Part shown: positions 9,210-17,703 of the stretch, piece after piece
How the letters are laid out: each line of letters opens with the position of its first letter
How positions within the stretch are numbered: position 1 is the stretch's first letter
Assembly: GCA_964636495.1 (NCBI GenBank)
Contig: CAZWSL010000014.1
Location: 1-64,000 of the forward strand
DNA: 64,000 nt
Origin: Desulfobacula sp964636495
GTDB lineage: Bacteria; Desulfobacterota; Desulfobacteria; Desulfobacterales; Desulfobacteraceae
Direction of reading: 5' to 3'
Made by a program: the position numbers and the translations under genes
The notes under the pieces: model-generated
What the model saw: the letters and a program-made list of their open reading frames with translations, nothing else
Told to the model about the DNA's origin: nothing
The model's database searches: none

Positions 9210-9786
9210 ATCTGCTGCCCAGAAATTTTATCACCTGTTTCATATCCTCCCACACCTCACGTTTCAAAGAAGGCTGTTTCAACAGCAGAGCAGGATGAAG
9301 AGTCGGCATCAGTTTAATGCCATGGTAATCATGAAACCTTCCCCTGCATGCTTCCAGGGATTTACCGCTGTCCAGCAGCAGCCTTGCTGCTCTGCTTCCA
9401 AGGGTAATAATTACTTCAGGAGATATATTGCTGATTTTATCATGTACACTTTTCAGATCAGCTGCATTGCATATGAATACGGATTCAGGAACAAGATCCA
9501 TGGCAGCAAGGATTTTGACTAACAGTATGCCGCTGTCACCTTTGAAAAACCCGGCTGTGCTGTCCAGAATGAACACATCACTATTTTCAGAGCCCTGAAA
9601 AAAAAAGGGGGATTGTACCTTTACTTTTTCTCCCCAGCTGTCAATGATAAGATTTGATCTTTCTGAGATTACAAAAGCGTTATTACCTGTTTTTTTCTGC
9701 AGCTTGAGATATTGTGAAAAATCTCTGATCACTGAAAACAGATCAGATTGAACCTGTGCTGTATGTTTTTGAACTCCTGAAACCAT
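9199..9786 (-). CDS. Uracil-DNA glycosylase-superfamily protein, probably lacking the Fe-S cluster
   Basis: 195 residues. The C-terminal half resembles family 4/5 uracil-DNA glycosylases: SPEVIITLGSRAARLLL, then LMPTLHPALLLKQPSLKREVWEDM. The N-terminal motifs do not fit. The usual GEAPG...GRPFVGRAG loop is replaced by LDSTAGFFKGDSG, and the paired cysteines that hold the 4Fe-4S cluster are absent (the region around CNAADLKSVHDKI has only one Cys). It may be a catalytically altered DNA-binding relative. It sits 8 bases after coaBC and overlaps xerC. Membership is fairly clear; activity is doubtful. Confidence 0.72.
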   Translation of the reverse strand: MVSGVQKHTAQVQSDLFSVIRDFSQYLKLQKKTGNNAFVISERSNLIIDSWGEKVKVQSPFFFQGSENSDVFILDSTAGFFKGDSGILLVKILAAMDLVPESVFICNAADLKSVHDKISNISPEVIITLGSRAARLLLDSGKSLEACRGRFHDYHGIKLMPTLHPALLLKQPSLKREVWEDMKQVIKFLGSRYES

Positions 9787-9794
9787 TGGGCACT

Positions 9795-10994
9795 CTAACC
9801 TGCTTTCTCAATAATTTGATCCAGTAAGATATCAGCAACCTTCTCCTTCTCCATCAGGGGGATATCAACAAAAGAACCATCTCTGGAGAAAAGCTTTACC
9901 TTGTTTGTATCTGCCTTGAATCCGGAGTTGGAGGAGCCGACCAGATTTGCAGCTATCATATCAAGGTTTTTTTTCTTTATTTTCTTCAATGCATTTTCTT
10001 CAAGATCATTGGTCTCTGCAGCAAACCCTACAAGAAACTGTTCATCTCTTTTTTTCTCTCCAATAAGTTTTAAAATATCACGATTCTCGACCATTGTAAT
10101 CGTGATGCCGTGTTTATTGTCTTTTTTCTTTATTTTCCTTTCTGACGGATCAACTGGTCTGTAATCAGACACTGCTGCGACTTTGATTATGATGTCAGCA
10201 TCTTCAAGGTTCAAAATCATCTGCTCTGCCATCTCATTGCAGCTTACAACATCGATCACTTCAATACCAACCGGTGGTACGAGATTGACAGGGCCTGAAA
10301 CAAGTGTCACCTGGGCCCCTCTTTTCTCTGCAGCCCTTGCAATGGCATATCCCATCTTACCCGATGAGTGGTTGCTGATAAATCTAACCGGGTCAATGGC
10401 TTCAACTGTAGGACCTGCCGACAGAAGAATTTTCTTACCCTTCAGATCTTTTTTATTCAACATTGCCTCGATTCTGTCAAAGATCAGCCATGGGTCGGGC
10501 AGTCTTCCTGCTCCCACAGTTTTACATGCCAGGGCACCAGAGTCCGGATCAACAATATGCCAGCCGTCCCTTTCAAGGATATCAAGATTAGTCTGAACCT
10601 TTATATTTTCATACATATTTGTATTCATGGCCGGACAGATCATCACAGGTGATTTAACAGCAAGCATAGTGGTGGTAAGAGCATCATCAGCTATTCCATG
10701 GGCAAGCTTTGCAATAATATTGGCAGTTGCAGGTGCTATTATTACGGCATCCGCTCCTGTTGCAAGATCGATATGTTTTATGGAATTTTCACTCTCTGAA
10801 AACAAATCTGATAAAACAGAGTTCTCAGATAAAACCTCAAATGTTGTTCTGCCGACAAAATTCCGGGCACTCTCGGTCATTATCACATTGACATTTCCGC
10901 CTGCTTTTTTAAGCATTCTTAGAAGCTCAACGCTTTTATAGGCTGCAATACCTCCTGACACCCCTAAAATAAAATTCTTATCTTTAAAATTCAT
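9795..10994 (-). CDS. coaBC: Bifunctional phosphopantothenoylcysteine decarboxylase / phosphopantothenate-cysteine ligase
   Basis: 399 residues. The N-terminal flavoprotein CoaC domain (1-about 185) has ILGVSGGIAAYKSVELLR and the CPAMNTNM motif. The C-terminal CoaB domain (about 187-399) begins LKGKKILLSAGPTVEAIDPVRFISN and includes FLVGFAAET. It carries out two consecutive steps of coenzyme A synthesis. It is 13 bases after the lipoprotein gene in the same minus-strand run. Confidence 0.97.
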   Translation of the reverse strand: MNFKDKNFILGVSGGIAAYKSVELLRMLKKAGGNVNVIMTESARNFVGRTTFEVLSENSVLSDLFSESENSIKHIDLATGADAVIIAPATANIIAKLAHGIADDALTTTMLAVKSPVMICPAMNTNMYENIKVQTNLDILERDGWHIVDPDSGALACKTVGAGRLPDPWLIFDRIEAMLNKKDLKGKKILLSAGPTVEAIDPVRFISNHSSGKMGYAIARAAEKRGAQVTLVSGPVNLVPPVGIEVIDVVSCNEMAEQMILNLEDADIIIKVAAVSDYRPVDPSERKIKKKDNKHGITITMVENRDILKLIGEKKRDEQFLVGFAAETNDLEENALKKIKKKNLDMIAANLVGSSNSGFKADTNKVKLFSRDGSFVDIPLMEKEKVADILLDQIIEKAG

Positions 10995-11007
10995 TTTTTT
11001 ATCAACT

Positions 11008-11514
11008 TCACTCCAGGATTACTGAATCGGAAAAACCGCTCCTCTCGATACGGCTCTCCTGCACTGTGGGTGCCACTCCAACTTCAACATAGGTATTGAA
11101 CTGTTCGTCTCTGATCGTAATGACTGCAGTTTTTCCAGCCTTATGGAATACCATGATTGTTGTCCCCGGCGATTTAATCTGGCTCATGATATTCCAGTTA
11201 TCTTTCTGCATATTATTATTAAAAAAGTTGAACAGGGAGCGTCTTTCAACCCTTCCCCTTAACGCAATAATACCTGAAGTAAAACCAGGGCTTGAGACAA
11301 CCACGGTTTTATTATCGACAATTTTTAACTCCAGGGGGATCAATACATCTTCAAAATCATAATAAACAGCCGTGGTTTTTCTGGATTTCTTCTGAGCCTG
11401 TGATTTTTCATTTTCCGGCTTTTTTGAGAATGTGTCTGCTATACAGCCTGCCATTAAAAAAAACAGCAGCACAGCCACCATGCCGCTTATTAACATCTTT
11501 ATCTTATTATTCAT
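11008..11514 (-). CDS. Uncharacterised lipoprotein upstream of coaBC
   Basis: 168 residues. A positive N-terminus and hydrophobic stretch (about 7-22) end in lipobox FLMAGC, so the mature protein should be lipid-anchored from Cys23. A Lys-rich linker precedes a soluble alpha/beta region with YYDFEDVLIPLELK, PGFTSGIIALRGRVERRSLFNFF and WNIMSQIKSPGTTIMVFHK. I do not recognise a characterised family with certainty. It is the first gene of the minus-strand run, behind a sigma-70-like promoter. Confidence 0.75.
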   Translation of the reverse strand: MNNKIKMLISGMVAVLLFFLMAGCIADTFSKKPENEKSQAQKKSRKTTAVYYDFEDVLIPLELKIVDNKTVVVSSPGFTSGIIALRGRVERRSLFNFFNNNMQKDNWNIMSQIKSPGTTIMVFHKAGKTAVITIRDEQFNTYVEVGVAPTVQESRIERSGFSDSVILE

Positions 11515-11560
11515 TTTTCCTCCCTTTTATTCACTGGAAAACAACTTTAAAGTATGTGGT

Positions 11561-11590
11561 ACAATAAGTTAAATCATCGATTTTTGTCAA
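11561..11590 (-). promoter_or_regulatory. Sigma-70-like promoter for the lipoprotein-coaBC-xerC-hslVU-arg run
   Basis: On the minus strand, -35 TTGACA (complement of 11585-11590) and -10 TATTGT (complement of 11561-11566) are separated by 18 bases, about 45 bases before the lipoprotein start. The -35 is a perfect consensus; the -10 matches four of six. Confidence 0.55.
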
Positions 11591-11654
11591 GAAAGATATT
11601 ATTAAGATGCAATTAAATATTGCATAAAAACAAAAAAAAACAGCATCGTTATAC

Positions 11655-11683
11655 TTGACAATCAGGCGCAATAAGTATAGGAT
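11655..11683 (+). promoter_or_regulatory. Sigma-70-like promoter for the rplU operon
   Basis: TTGACA at 11655-11660, a 17-base spacer, then TAGGAT at 11678-11683, about 53 bases before rplU. Consensus -35, moderate -10. It is divergent from the promoter on the other strand, so the two large operons share this 222-base intergenic region. Confidence 0.55.
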
Positions 11684-11736
11684 AATAAGTTCTTTACAAT
11701 AGCATAAAGTTATGAAAATTATAAGGAGAGATTAAA

Positions 11737-12048
11737 ATGTATGCAGTTATCAGAACCGGAGGAAAACAGTACAAGGTTCACGAAGATCAAATCCTGACAG
11801 TTGAAAAACTGGAAGGAACCGAAGGTTCTCAGATTGAATTTGATGATGTCCTCATGTATTCAGATGGTGAGACTGTCACCCTTGGAAACCCCAAAATTGA
11901 AAATGCCTCTGTCAAAGCACACATTCTTGACCAGGGAAAAGGCAAGAAAACACTGGTTTTCAAGTATAAACGCCGCAAGGGGTTCCGGAGAATGAAAGGC
12001 CACAGACAATTTTTTACTGAAATCAAAATAGATTCCATTGCAGTTTAA
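11737..12048 (+). CDS. rplU: 50S ribosomal protein L21
   Basis: 103 residues, normal length, opening MYAVIRTGGKQYKV and containing FKYKRRKGFRRMKGHRQ, the 23S-rRNA-binding basic stretch typical of L21. A strong AAGGAGAG site lies 7 bases before the ATG. It is followed by rpmA after 17 bases, the near-universal L21-L27-Obg order. Confidence 0.99.
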   Translation: MYAVIRTGGKQYKVHEDQILTVEKLEGTEGSQIEFDDVLMYSDGETVTLGNPKIENASVKAHILDQGKGKKTLVFKYKRRKGFRRMKGHRQFFTEIKIDSIAV

Positions 12049-12065
12049 GTATAAGGAGAGATCTG

Positions 12066-12320
12066 ATGTCACATAAAAAAGCAGCCGGTAGCACAAAAAA
12101 TGGCCGCGACTCCAATGCGCAGAGACGTGGTGTTAAAAGATTTGGCGGAGAAAATGTTGTTGCAGGTAATATTCTGGTAAGACAGGTTGGCACAAAAATC
12201 CATCCGGGCAACAATGTTGGAATGGGTAAGGATTATACCCTTTTTTCAAAGATTGACGGTGTTGTCGCCTATGAAAGGAAAGACCGTAACAGAAAAAAAG
12301 TCAGTGTTTATGAAGCGTGA
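12066..12320 (+). CDS. rpmA: 50S ribosomal protein L27
   Basis: 84 residues. MSHKKAAGSTKNGRDSNAQR is the usual L27 N-terminus, with no cleavable extension of the Firmicutes type, followed by VGTKIHPGNNVGMGKD. L27 reaches the peptidyl transferase centre. Its stop overlaps the GTG start of obgE. Confidence 0.99.
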   Translation: MSHKKAAGSTKNGRDSNAQRRGVKRFGGENVVAGNILVRQVGTKIHPGNNVGMGKDYTLFSKIDGVVAYERKDRNRKKVSVYEA

Positions 12321-13318
12321 AATTTGTAGATGAAGCAATTATCACTGTCAAGTCCGGTGACGGCGGCCGCGGATGCACAAGTTTCAGACGGGAACGCTAT
12401 GTTGAAAAAGGAGGACCTGACGGTGGAGACGGCGGCGATGGCGGCCATATTATTCTGAGAATCGATCAGAGTAAACGCACCCTTTACGATTACCGCCGTC
12501 AAAAATTGCTCAAAGCGCAGAATGGTTCCCCCGGACTCGGCAGACAGAAACATGGCAAAAATGGATCAGACTGCATTATCACTCTCCCTCCCGGTACAAT
12601 TGTCTCCAACACAGATAATAATGAAATCATAGCAGATCTTACAAAAATTGATGAGGAGTTTATTCTTGCCCGCGGAGGTATAGGCGGGAGGGGTAACAAA
12701 CGATTTGCAACTTCCACAAACCGTGCGCCAAGGCATTCTCAACCCGGGATGCCCGGAACTGAACTCAAAATAAAGCTTGAACTCAAACTCCTTGCAGATG
12801 TCGGACTCGTCGGTCTCCCAAATGCAGGGAAATCCACACTGATCTCTGCCATATCAGCAGCCAGGCCCAAAATAGCTGACTATCCTTTCACAACATTAAC
12901 CCCAATACTTGGAATGGTAGATCCTCCCTTTGGAGAGCCATTTGCTGTAGCAGACATACCAGGACTTATTGAAGGCGCACATGAAGGGACAGGACTTGGC
13001 ATTAAATTTTTAAAGCATATTGAAAGAACCGGAATCCTTGTGCATTTGATTGATGCATCACAAATCAATCCGGATTCTCCCCTTGATTCCTTTAATCTCA
13101 TAAACAATGAACTGGCCAGATACAGCAAAACAGTAGCACAAAAAACCCAGATAATTGTTCTCAATAAAATAGATCTGTCAAACACTTCAAAAAAAACTGC
13201 CGCATTTAAGAAAGCATTAAAAGAGTTTCAAATATTAACCTTGTCAGCCGCTACCGGCAAAAGTGTCAAGGAACTGGTCAAACTTTTATCTTCAATACTT
13301 GCAGAACAACAAAAATGA
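12317..13318 (+). CDS. obgE: GTPase Obg (CgtA)
   Basis: 333 residues. The glycine-rich Obg fold (1-about 157) begins MKFVDEAIITVKSGDGGRG. The G domain has G1 GLPNAGKSTL, G2 region DYPFTTLTP, G3 DIPGLIEGA and G4 NKID. It is a ribosome-assembly and stress GTPase that binds 50S particles. The start is GTG at 12317, overlapping the rpmA stop. The C-terminal extension found in some Obg proteins is short or absent. Confidence 0.98.
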   Translation: MKFVDEAIITVKSGDGGRGCTSFRRERYVEKGGPDGGDGGDGGHIILRIDQSKRTLYDYRRQKLLKAQNGSPGLGRQKHGKNGSDCIITLPPGTIVSNTDNNEIIADLTKIDEEFILARGGIGGRGNKRFATSTNRAPRHSQPGMPGTELKIKLELKLLADVGLVGLPNAGKSTLISAISAARPKIADYPFTTLTPILGMVDPPFGEPFAVADIPGLIEGAHEGTGLGIKFLKHIERTGILVHLIDASQINPDSPLDSFNLINNELARYSKTVAQKTQIIVLNKIDLSNTSKKTAAFKKALKEFQILTLSAATGKSVKELVKLLSSILAEQQK

Positions 13319-13962
13319 ATATAGGACTTTTTGGGGGTACGTTTAACCCGATTCACAACGGCCATATTGAAATTATCAAATATGTAAAAAAAGCATTTAC
13401 ACTTGAAAAAATCTATTTCATCCCTTCTGCAACACCTCCGCATAAACCCGATATAAACCTTGCAACTGCAAAAGAGAGATTCAACATGGTAAAAGAGAGT
13501 TTAGAACACTATGATGATCTGTTTGCATCTGACAAAGAGTTAGCAAGAGAAGGCCCCTCTTTTACCATTGATACCATTAATCAGTTTAAAAAAGAACACG
13601 GCCGGGACACTGATTTTTATCTGGTAGTGGGGTCTGATGCTTTTCTGGATATATCCACATGGAAACGGAAAGATCAGATTTTTGAGACGGTTCCCATCAT
13701 TATAATGATGCGGGGCAAATGGCAGAATTATAATACAATAGCCTCATTTATTGAGAAAAATATATCAGAAAATTATGTTTTCAGTAAAAAAAATAGATGC
13801 TTCCGGCATAAAACAAAACAGAAAATCTGGGTTTGCAATGTACCGAGAATTGATATTTCATCAACCATAATCAGAGAATTAGTAAAAAAAAAAGAATCTG
13901 TAAAAGAGATGGTACCGGAAAATGTTGAAAAAATCATTAAAGCAAAGGAGCTGTACAGATGA
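13315..13962 (+). CDS. nadD: Nicotinate-nucleotide adenylyltransferase
   Basis: 215 residues. GLFGGTFNPIHNGHIEI near the N-terminus is the nucleotidyltransferase motif, SATPPHKP the substrate loop and ISSTIIRE the C-terminal motif. It adenylates nicotinate mononucleotide in NAD synthesis. It overlaps obgE by 4 bases and rsfS by 4 bases (ATGA junctions), indicating translational coupling. Confidence 0.97.
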   Translation: MNIGLFGGTFNPIHNGHIEIIKYVKKAFTLEKIYFIPSATPPHKPDINLATAKERFNMVKESLEHYDDLFASDKELAREGPSFTIDTINQFKKEHGRDTDFYLVVGSDAFLDISTWKRKDQIFETVPIIIMMRGKWQNYNTIASFIEKNISENYVFSKKNRCFRHKTKQKIWVCNVPRIDISSTIIRELVKKKESVKEMVPENVEKIIKAKELYR

Positions 13963-14351
13963 AAATACCATTGACAGATGAGCTTAAAGAGTATCTTATT
14001 CCGGCATTTAACAGAAAAGTTAAATCTATCACTGCAGTTAATGTAAAAAACCTGTCTGCCTATACAGATACGCTGATCATTATAGAGTGCAGTTCCCTGC
14101 GCCAGATTAACTCTACGGCACAATACCTGATCAATGAACTGGGTAAGAGAGAGATAAAACCGATCGGCACGGAAGGTATCAAATCAAGTGATTGGGCTTT
14201 GCTGGATTATGGTGATGTTGTCATTCATATTCTTGAGTCAGAAGCAAAATCTTTTTTCGATCTCGAAGGACTATGGGCTGATGCACCAAGGATTGACCTT
14301 GGAGAGCTTGAAAAGATACACCCTCCTGGAGAAAATCAGCGTGAAATCTGA
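13959..14351 (+). CDS. rsfS: Ribosomal silencing factor RsfS
   Basis: 130 residues, Iojap/RsfS family. Visible are LIIIECSSLRQINSTAQYL, SSDWALLDYGDVVIHIL and FFDLEGLWADAPRIDL. It binds L14 and blocks subunit joining in starvation. The nadD-rsfS pair is standard. Its last codons overlap the start of gpmI. Confidence 0.96.
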   Translation: MKIPLTDELKEYLIPAFNRKVKSITAVNVKNLSAYTDTLIIIECSSLRQINSTAQYLINELGKREIKPIGTEGIKSSDWALLDYGDVVIHILESEAKSFFDLEGLWADAPRIDLGELEKIHPPGENQREI

Positions 14352-15894
14352 ATCAAATTGTGTAAACATTTTAATGATTCTTGACGGATGGGGGATAAAC
14401 AGCAAAAAGGAGGGTAATGCCTTTGAGAGTGCTGACACCCCTTTTCTCGATTCTCTGATCAATGACTTTCCAAACTGCAGGCTTGAATGCTCTGGAAATG
14501 CAGTGGGCTTGCCCCGTGGAACCATGGGAAACTCTGAAGTGGGCCATATGAATATTGGCGCAGGAAGAAAAGTACTGCAGGGTTTAGTAAGAATAAATCA
14601 AGCCATTGAAGATAAATCTTTTTTTCAGATCCATGAGTTTAAAAATATCATGGAAAAAATTTCTGAGTCAGGCAGAAATCTTCATCTGATGGGATTATTA
14701 TCCAATGGCGGAGTCCACTCACATATCTCCCATCTTCTGGCTTTAATTGATATGGCAGGAGATCACCATATTGAAAACCTGTTTATTCATCCAATTTTAG
14801 ACGGCAGGGACACTTCCCCAACAGATGGAGTTAAATATATCCGGCAGCTTCAACATTATCTGCAGACTTCAAAGGCAGGCAGAATTACCACCCTTACAGG
14901 CCGGTACTGGGCTATGGACAGAGATACAAGATGGGAAAGAATTGAAAAGGCATACAATCTCTATACAAATGCTGAAGGTAAATTTGAACGCGATCCTGTC
15001 AGAGCAGTCGAAAAAGCGTATGAATCCGGAATTACAGATGAATTTATGGAGCCTGTTTTCCTTTTAGACAGTGACGGCACAGAGAATGTACATAGCGGCA
15101 CGGTTGAAGATGGAGACGGCATAATCTTTTTTAATTTCAGGGCTGACAGAGCAAAGGAAATTACAAGAGCATTTACAGAAGACAATTTTACCTGCTTTAA
15201 AAGGGGCAGCAGAAAAAAACTGTCAGATTTTGTCTGTATGACCCGGTATGATGAAAATTTCAATCTGCCTGTGGCATTTGCTCCCCAGCGCCTTGATAAC
15301 ATTCTCGGTGAAATCCTCAGCAGAGATGAAATTTCACAACTGAGAATCGCTGAAACTGAAAAATATGCGCATGTCACTTATTTTTTCAACGGAGGCGATG
15401 AAAAAATCTTTAATAAAGAGGAGAGAATACTCATACCTTCACCACGGGATGTAGAAACCTATGATCAGAAACCGGAGATGAGTGCCTTGGAAGTTGCTGA
15501 CCGAGCCTGTGAAGAAATAAAATCAGACAGATTCAGATTTATCATACTCAATTTTGCTAATATGGATATGGTCGGCCACACAGGAGTTTTCAAGGCAGCT
15601 GTAAAAGCATGTGAAACCGTTGATAAATGCGTAGAAAAAGTGGTGAAGGCAATATGGGAAACAGGAGGCACTGCCATTGTAACAGCAGATCATGGAAACT
15701 CGGAACATATGACTGCAGATGACGGGTCACCTCATACGGCTCACACTTTGAATCCTGTAAGAATGATACTTGCGGGAGAAAATTTTAAAACCAGGTTAAT
15801 GAAAAATGGTGTTCTCGGAGATATTGCGCCAACTGTTTTAGATATTCTCAATATTGAAAAACCCGATGAAATGACTGGAGTATCTTTAATATGA
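14341..15894 (+). CDS. gpmI: 2,3-bisphosphoglycerate-independent phosphoglycerate mutase
   Basis: 517 residues from GTG 14341, chosen because GGAG lies 9 bases upstream and the frame gives the normal iPGM length; an earlier in-frame ATG would overlap rsfS deeply. Motifs are LMILDGWG (metal site), GNSEVGHMNIGAGR with the phosphorylated Ser, GVHSHISHL and TADHGNSEHM near the C-terminus. It interconverts 3- and 2-phosphoglycerate using two Mn ions. It overlaps rsfS by 11 bases. Confidence 0.97.
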   Translation: MKSESNCVNILMILDGWGINSKKEGNAFESADTPFLDSLINDFPNCRLECSGNAVGLPRGTMGNSEVGHMNIGAGRKVLQGLVRINQAIEDKSFFQIHEFKNIMEKISESGRNLHLMGLLSNGGVHSHISHLLALIDMAGDHHIENLFIHPILDGRDTSPTDGVKYIRQLQHYLQTSKAGRITTLTGRYWAMDRDTRWERIEKAYNLYTNAEGKFERDPVRAVEKAYESGITDEFMEPVFLLDSDGTENVHSGTVEDGDGIIFFNFRADRAKEITRAFTEDNFTCFKRGSRKKLSDFVCMTRYDENFNLPVAFAPQRLDNILGEILSRDEISQLRIAETEKYAHVTYFFNGGDEKIFNKEERILIPSPRDVETYDQKPEMSALEVADRACEEIKSDRFRFIILNFANMDMVGHTGVFKAAVKACETVDKCVEKVVKAIWETGGTAIVTADHGNSEHMTADDGSPHTAHTLNPVRMILAGENFKTRLMKNGVLGDIAPTVLDILNIEKPDEMTGVSLI

Positions 15895-16412
15895 AATTTG
15901 ATGATGCGAGTATTATTACCGATTATATTACCGGCAAACCAATTAAAAATGTGGGCCCGGAAAGATCCCGGCAAATTTTTGAAAGATTTCTTATCCATGA
16001 GAAAGGGTGGAAAAAAAAGGATATAAGAGTTGATGAAAAAATCATTGTCCAGTTCAAGGGAGAGGATTATATTTCAAAAATTGACTTGATCGTTTTCTGT
16101 CAGGATAAAGCATGTATGGCTGTCACATGTGTTGCAGGATCAATCGGTTCATATGAGAGAGAAATTCTTGCAGGAGCAAGGTTGATCTATGAATATCAGA
16201 TACCCCTTGCTGTTTCAACCGATGCAGCAGATGCCATTGTAATGGATACCCTTACAGGGAAAAAAACCGGTCAGGGTCTTGATGCTGTGCCATCAGCTGA
16301 AAAAATCCTTGACCTGCTTCCTTCATTCAAATTTAAAACATTTAACCCCGACAGAAGAGAGCGGGAAATGATCATCTTCCGTTCCTTTAATATGGAAAAA
16401 GTTAATAAATAA
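15891..16412 (+). CDS. HsdR-N-like (type I restriction R protein N-terminus) domain protein
   Basis: 173 residues resembling the stand-alone nuclease-like domain HSDR_N_2. The pattern is VGPERSRQIFERFL near residue 22, KIDLIVFCQDKACMAVTCV (a degraded PD-(D/E)xK core with D at the first position and no clear ExK) and an alpha/beta tail. No HsdM or HsdS is nearby, so a restriction role is unlikely. ATGA overlap with gpmI and position inside a housekeeping operon suggest a cytoplasmic housekeeping function that is unknown. Confidence 0.72.
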   Translation: MKFDDASIITDYITGKPIKNVGPERSRQIFERFLIHEKGWKKKDIRVDEKIIVQFKGEDYISKIDLIVFCQDKACMAVTCVAGSIGSYEREILAGARLIYEYQIPLAVSTDAADAIVMDTLTGKKTGQGLDAVPSAEKILDLLPSFKFKTFNPDRREREMIIFRSFNMEKVNK

Positions 16413-16441
16413 TTATCACTCTTTGCAAGTTGAGCAATCAT

Positions 16442-17305
16442 ATGCAGATGAACCAGCAACTGTTTGTCACAGATTTTGACGGAACACTCCTAAAAGATAA
16501 TAAAACGGTCTCCTGGAAAGACATTGATACATTTAAAAGGCTTAAAGAGAGAAATGTTCTAATTGCTGTTGCAACAGGCAGATCATTTCATCTGTTTCAA
16601 AAAGCGTTATCTGCCATGGAAGACGCTGTTGGAAAATTTGATTTACCCGTTGATTATGTCATCTTTTCAACAGGTGCCGGCATAATGGATTTAACTTCCA
16701 ACAGTTTAATTTACAAAAGGGTTATTGATCACCTTGCAGTTAAAAAAATCACAACATATTTTGATTCCTGCCGGATTGATTATATGGTGCATAAAGCCAT
16801 CCCTGACACCAATACTTTTTTCTATAAATCTTTTAATAACCATAATGAAGATTTTACCGCCCGGCTCGGGCTCTATAAACAATTTGCAAAGCCTTTCCCA
16901 GCATATTTTAAAGATTTTGGTCATGCCACTCAGGTGCTTGGAATTATCCCGCATACAGAGGCATCTTACACCGCAGATGTCATACAGGAAAAGCTGTCAG
17001 ATTTCAGTGTCATACAGGCAACTTCTCCCCTGGACCATAAATCATCATGGATAGAGGTGTTTCATAAAGATGTTTCAAAAAGCCAGGCTGTTTCCTGGCT
17101 GTCACACAGGCTGGGAATCATGAATAAAAATATAACCTCCATTGGCAATGATTATAATGATGAAGATCTTCTTTTATGGTCGGGACATGCCTATGTGGTC
17201 AGTAATGCACCTGATTACCTTAAAAGCAGGTTTCATACGGTATCATCAAATAACAATTCAGGCGTAACAGATGCCACAATACGCTCCGGACTTTTACAGG
17301 GATAG
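16442..17305 (+). CDS. Cof-type HAD-superfamily phosphatase
   Basis: 287 residues from ATG 16442 (an in-frame TTG 12 bases earlier is possible). Motif I VTDFDGTLLKDN carries both catalytic aspartates, motif II ATGRS is present, and motif IV SIGNDYNDEDLL is near the C-terminus. The large C2b cap lies between, so it is a cytoplasmic sugar-phosphate or cofactor phosphatase of unknown substrate. It is the last gene of the rplU-gpmI run; no good hairpin terminator is seen before the convergent gene at 17348. Confidence 0.9.
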   Translation: MQMNQQLFVTDFDGTLLKDNKTVSWKDIDTFKRLKERNVLIAVATGRSFHLFQKALSAMEDAVGKFDLPVDYVIFSTGAGIMDLTSNSLIYKRVIDHLAVKKITTYFDSCRIDYMVHKAIPDTNTFFYKSFNNHNEDFTARLGLYKQFAKPFPAYFKDFGHATQVLGIIPHTEASYTADVIQEKLSDFSVIQATSPLDHKSSWIEVFHKDVSKSQAVSWLSHRLGIMNKNITSIGNDYNDEDLLLWSGHAYVVSNAPDYLKSRFHTVSSNNNSGVTDATIRSGLLQG

Positions 17306-17347
17306 AGAGATTTTAAGGTTGAACCCTGCATACCGTATTTGCGGATA

Positions 17348-17698
17348 CTATATTTTCAGGCCGTCTTTTTTTAAAAGTTCAGTGTAAAAGATTGAAAACT
17401 CGTACATTCCCTTGATTTTCTCATCATCATTTATAATACCAAGGCACATCTCAAAGGCACCCTGTGCAAAAGCATTGGAGTAATCATCATGATCAATCCC
17501 TGATAAAAACTCCCGGATCAACTCCTGACTGGTACGTTTGGTTTTATCCTTTCTGATATCAATGGGATCTTTAGGCTCCTGAAAAGGATCCCAGGTTTCA
17601 TAACCTCTTTTGATTATCTGTTTTTGTCCCCTTTTACCCATGGAATCAAAGATTGCTTTTTTCTTCTCTTCTATCTGAGTTTTTGTAAATTTTTCCAT
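17348..17698 (-). CDS. Conserved-looking hypothetical protein, 116 residues
   Basis: I do not recognise a family. The protein is soluble and highly charged, with a Lys/Glu-rich N-terminal helix (MEKFTKTQIEEKKKAIFDSM), a middle WDPFQEPKDPIDIR and a helical C-terminus with NAFAQGAFEMCLGI. No signal or membrane segment. It starts 5 bases after the YkgJ-type gene ends, so they are probably co-transcribed and may act together. Confidence 0.75.
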   Translation of the reverse strand: MEKFTKTQIEEKKKAIFDSMGKRGQKQIIKRGYETWDPFQEPKDPIDIRKDKTKRTSQELIREFLSGIDHDDYSNAFAQGAFEMCLGIINDDEKIKGMYEFSIFYTELLKKDGLKI

Positions 17699-17703
17699 TA
17701 TTT

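Noticed and set aside
15891..16412. Type I restriction system
   Set aside because: Only an isolated HsdR-N-like domain is present, without helicase, HsdM or HsdS.
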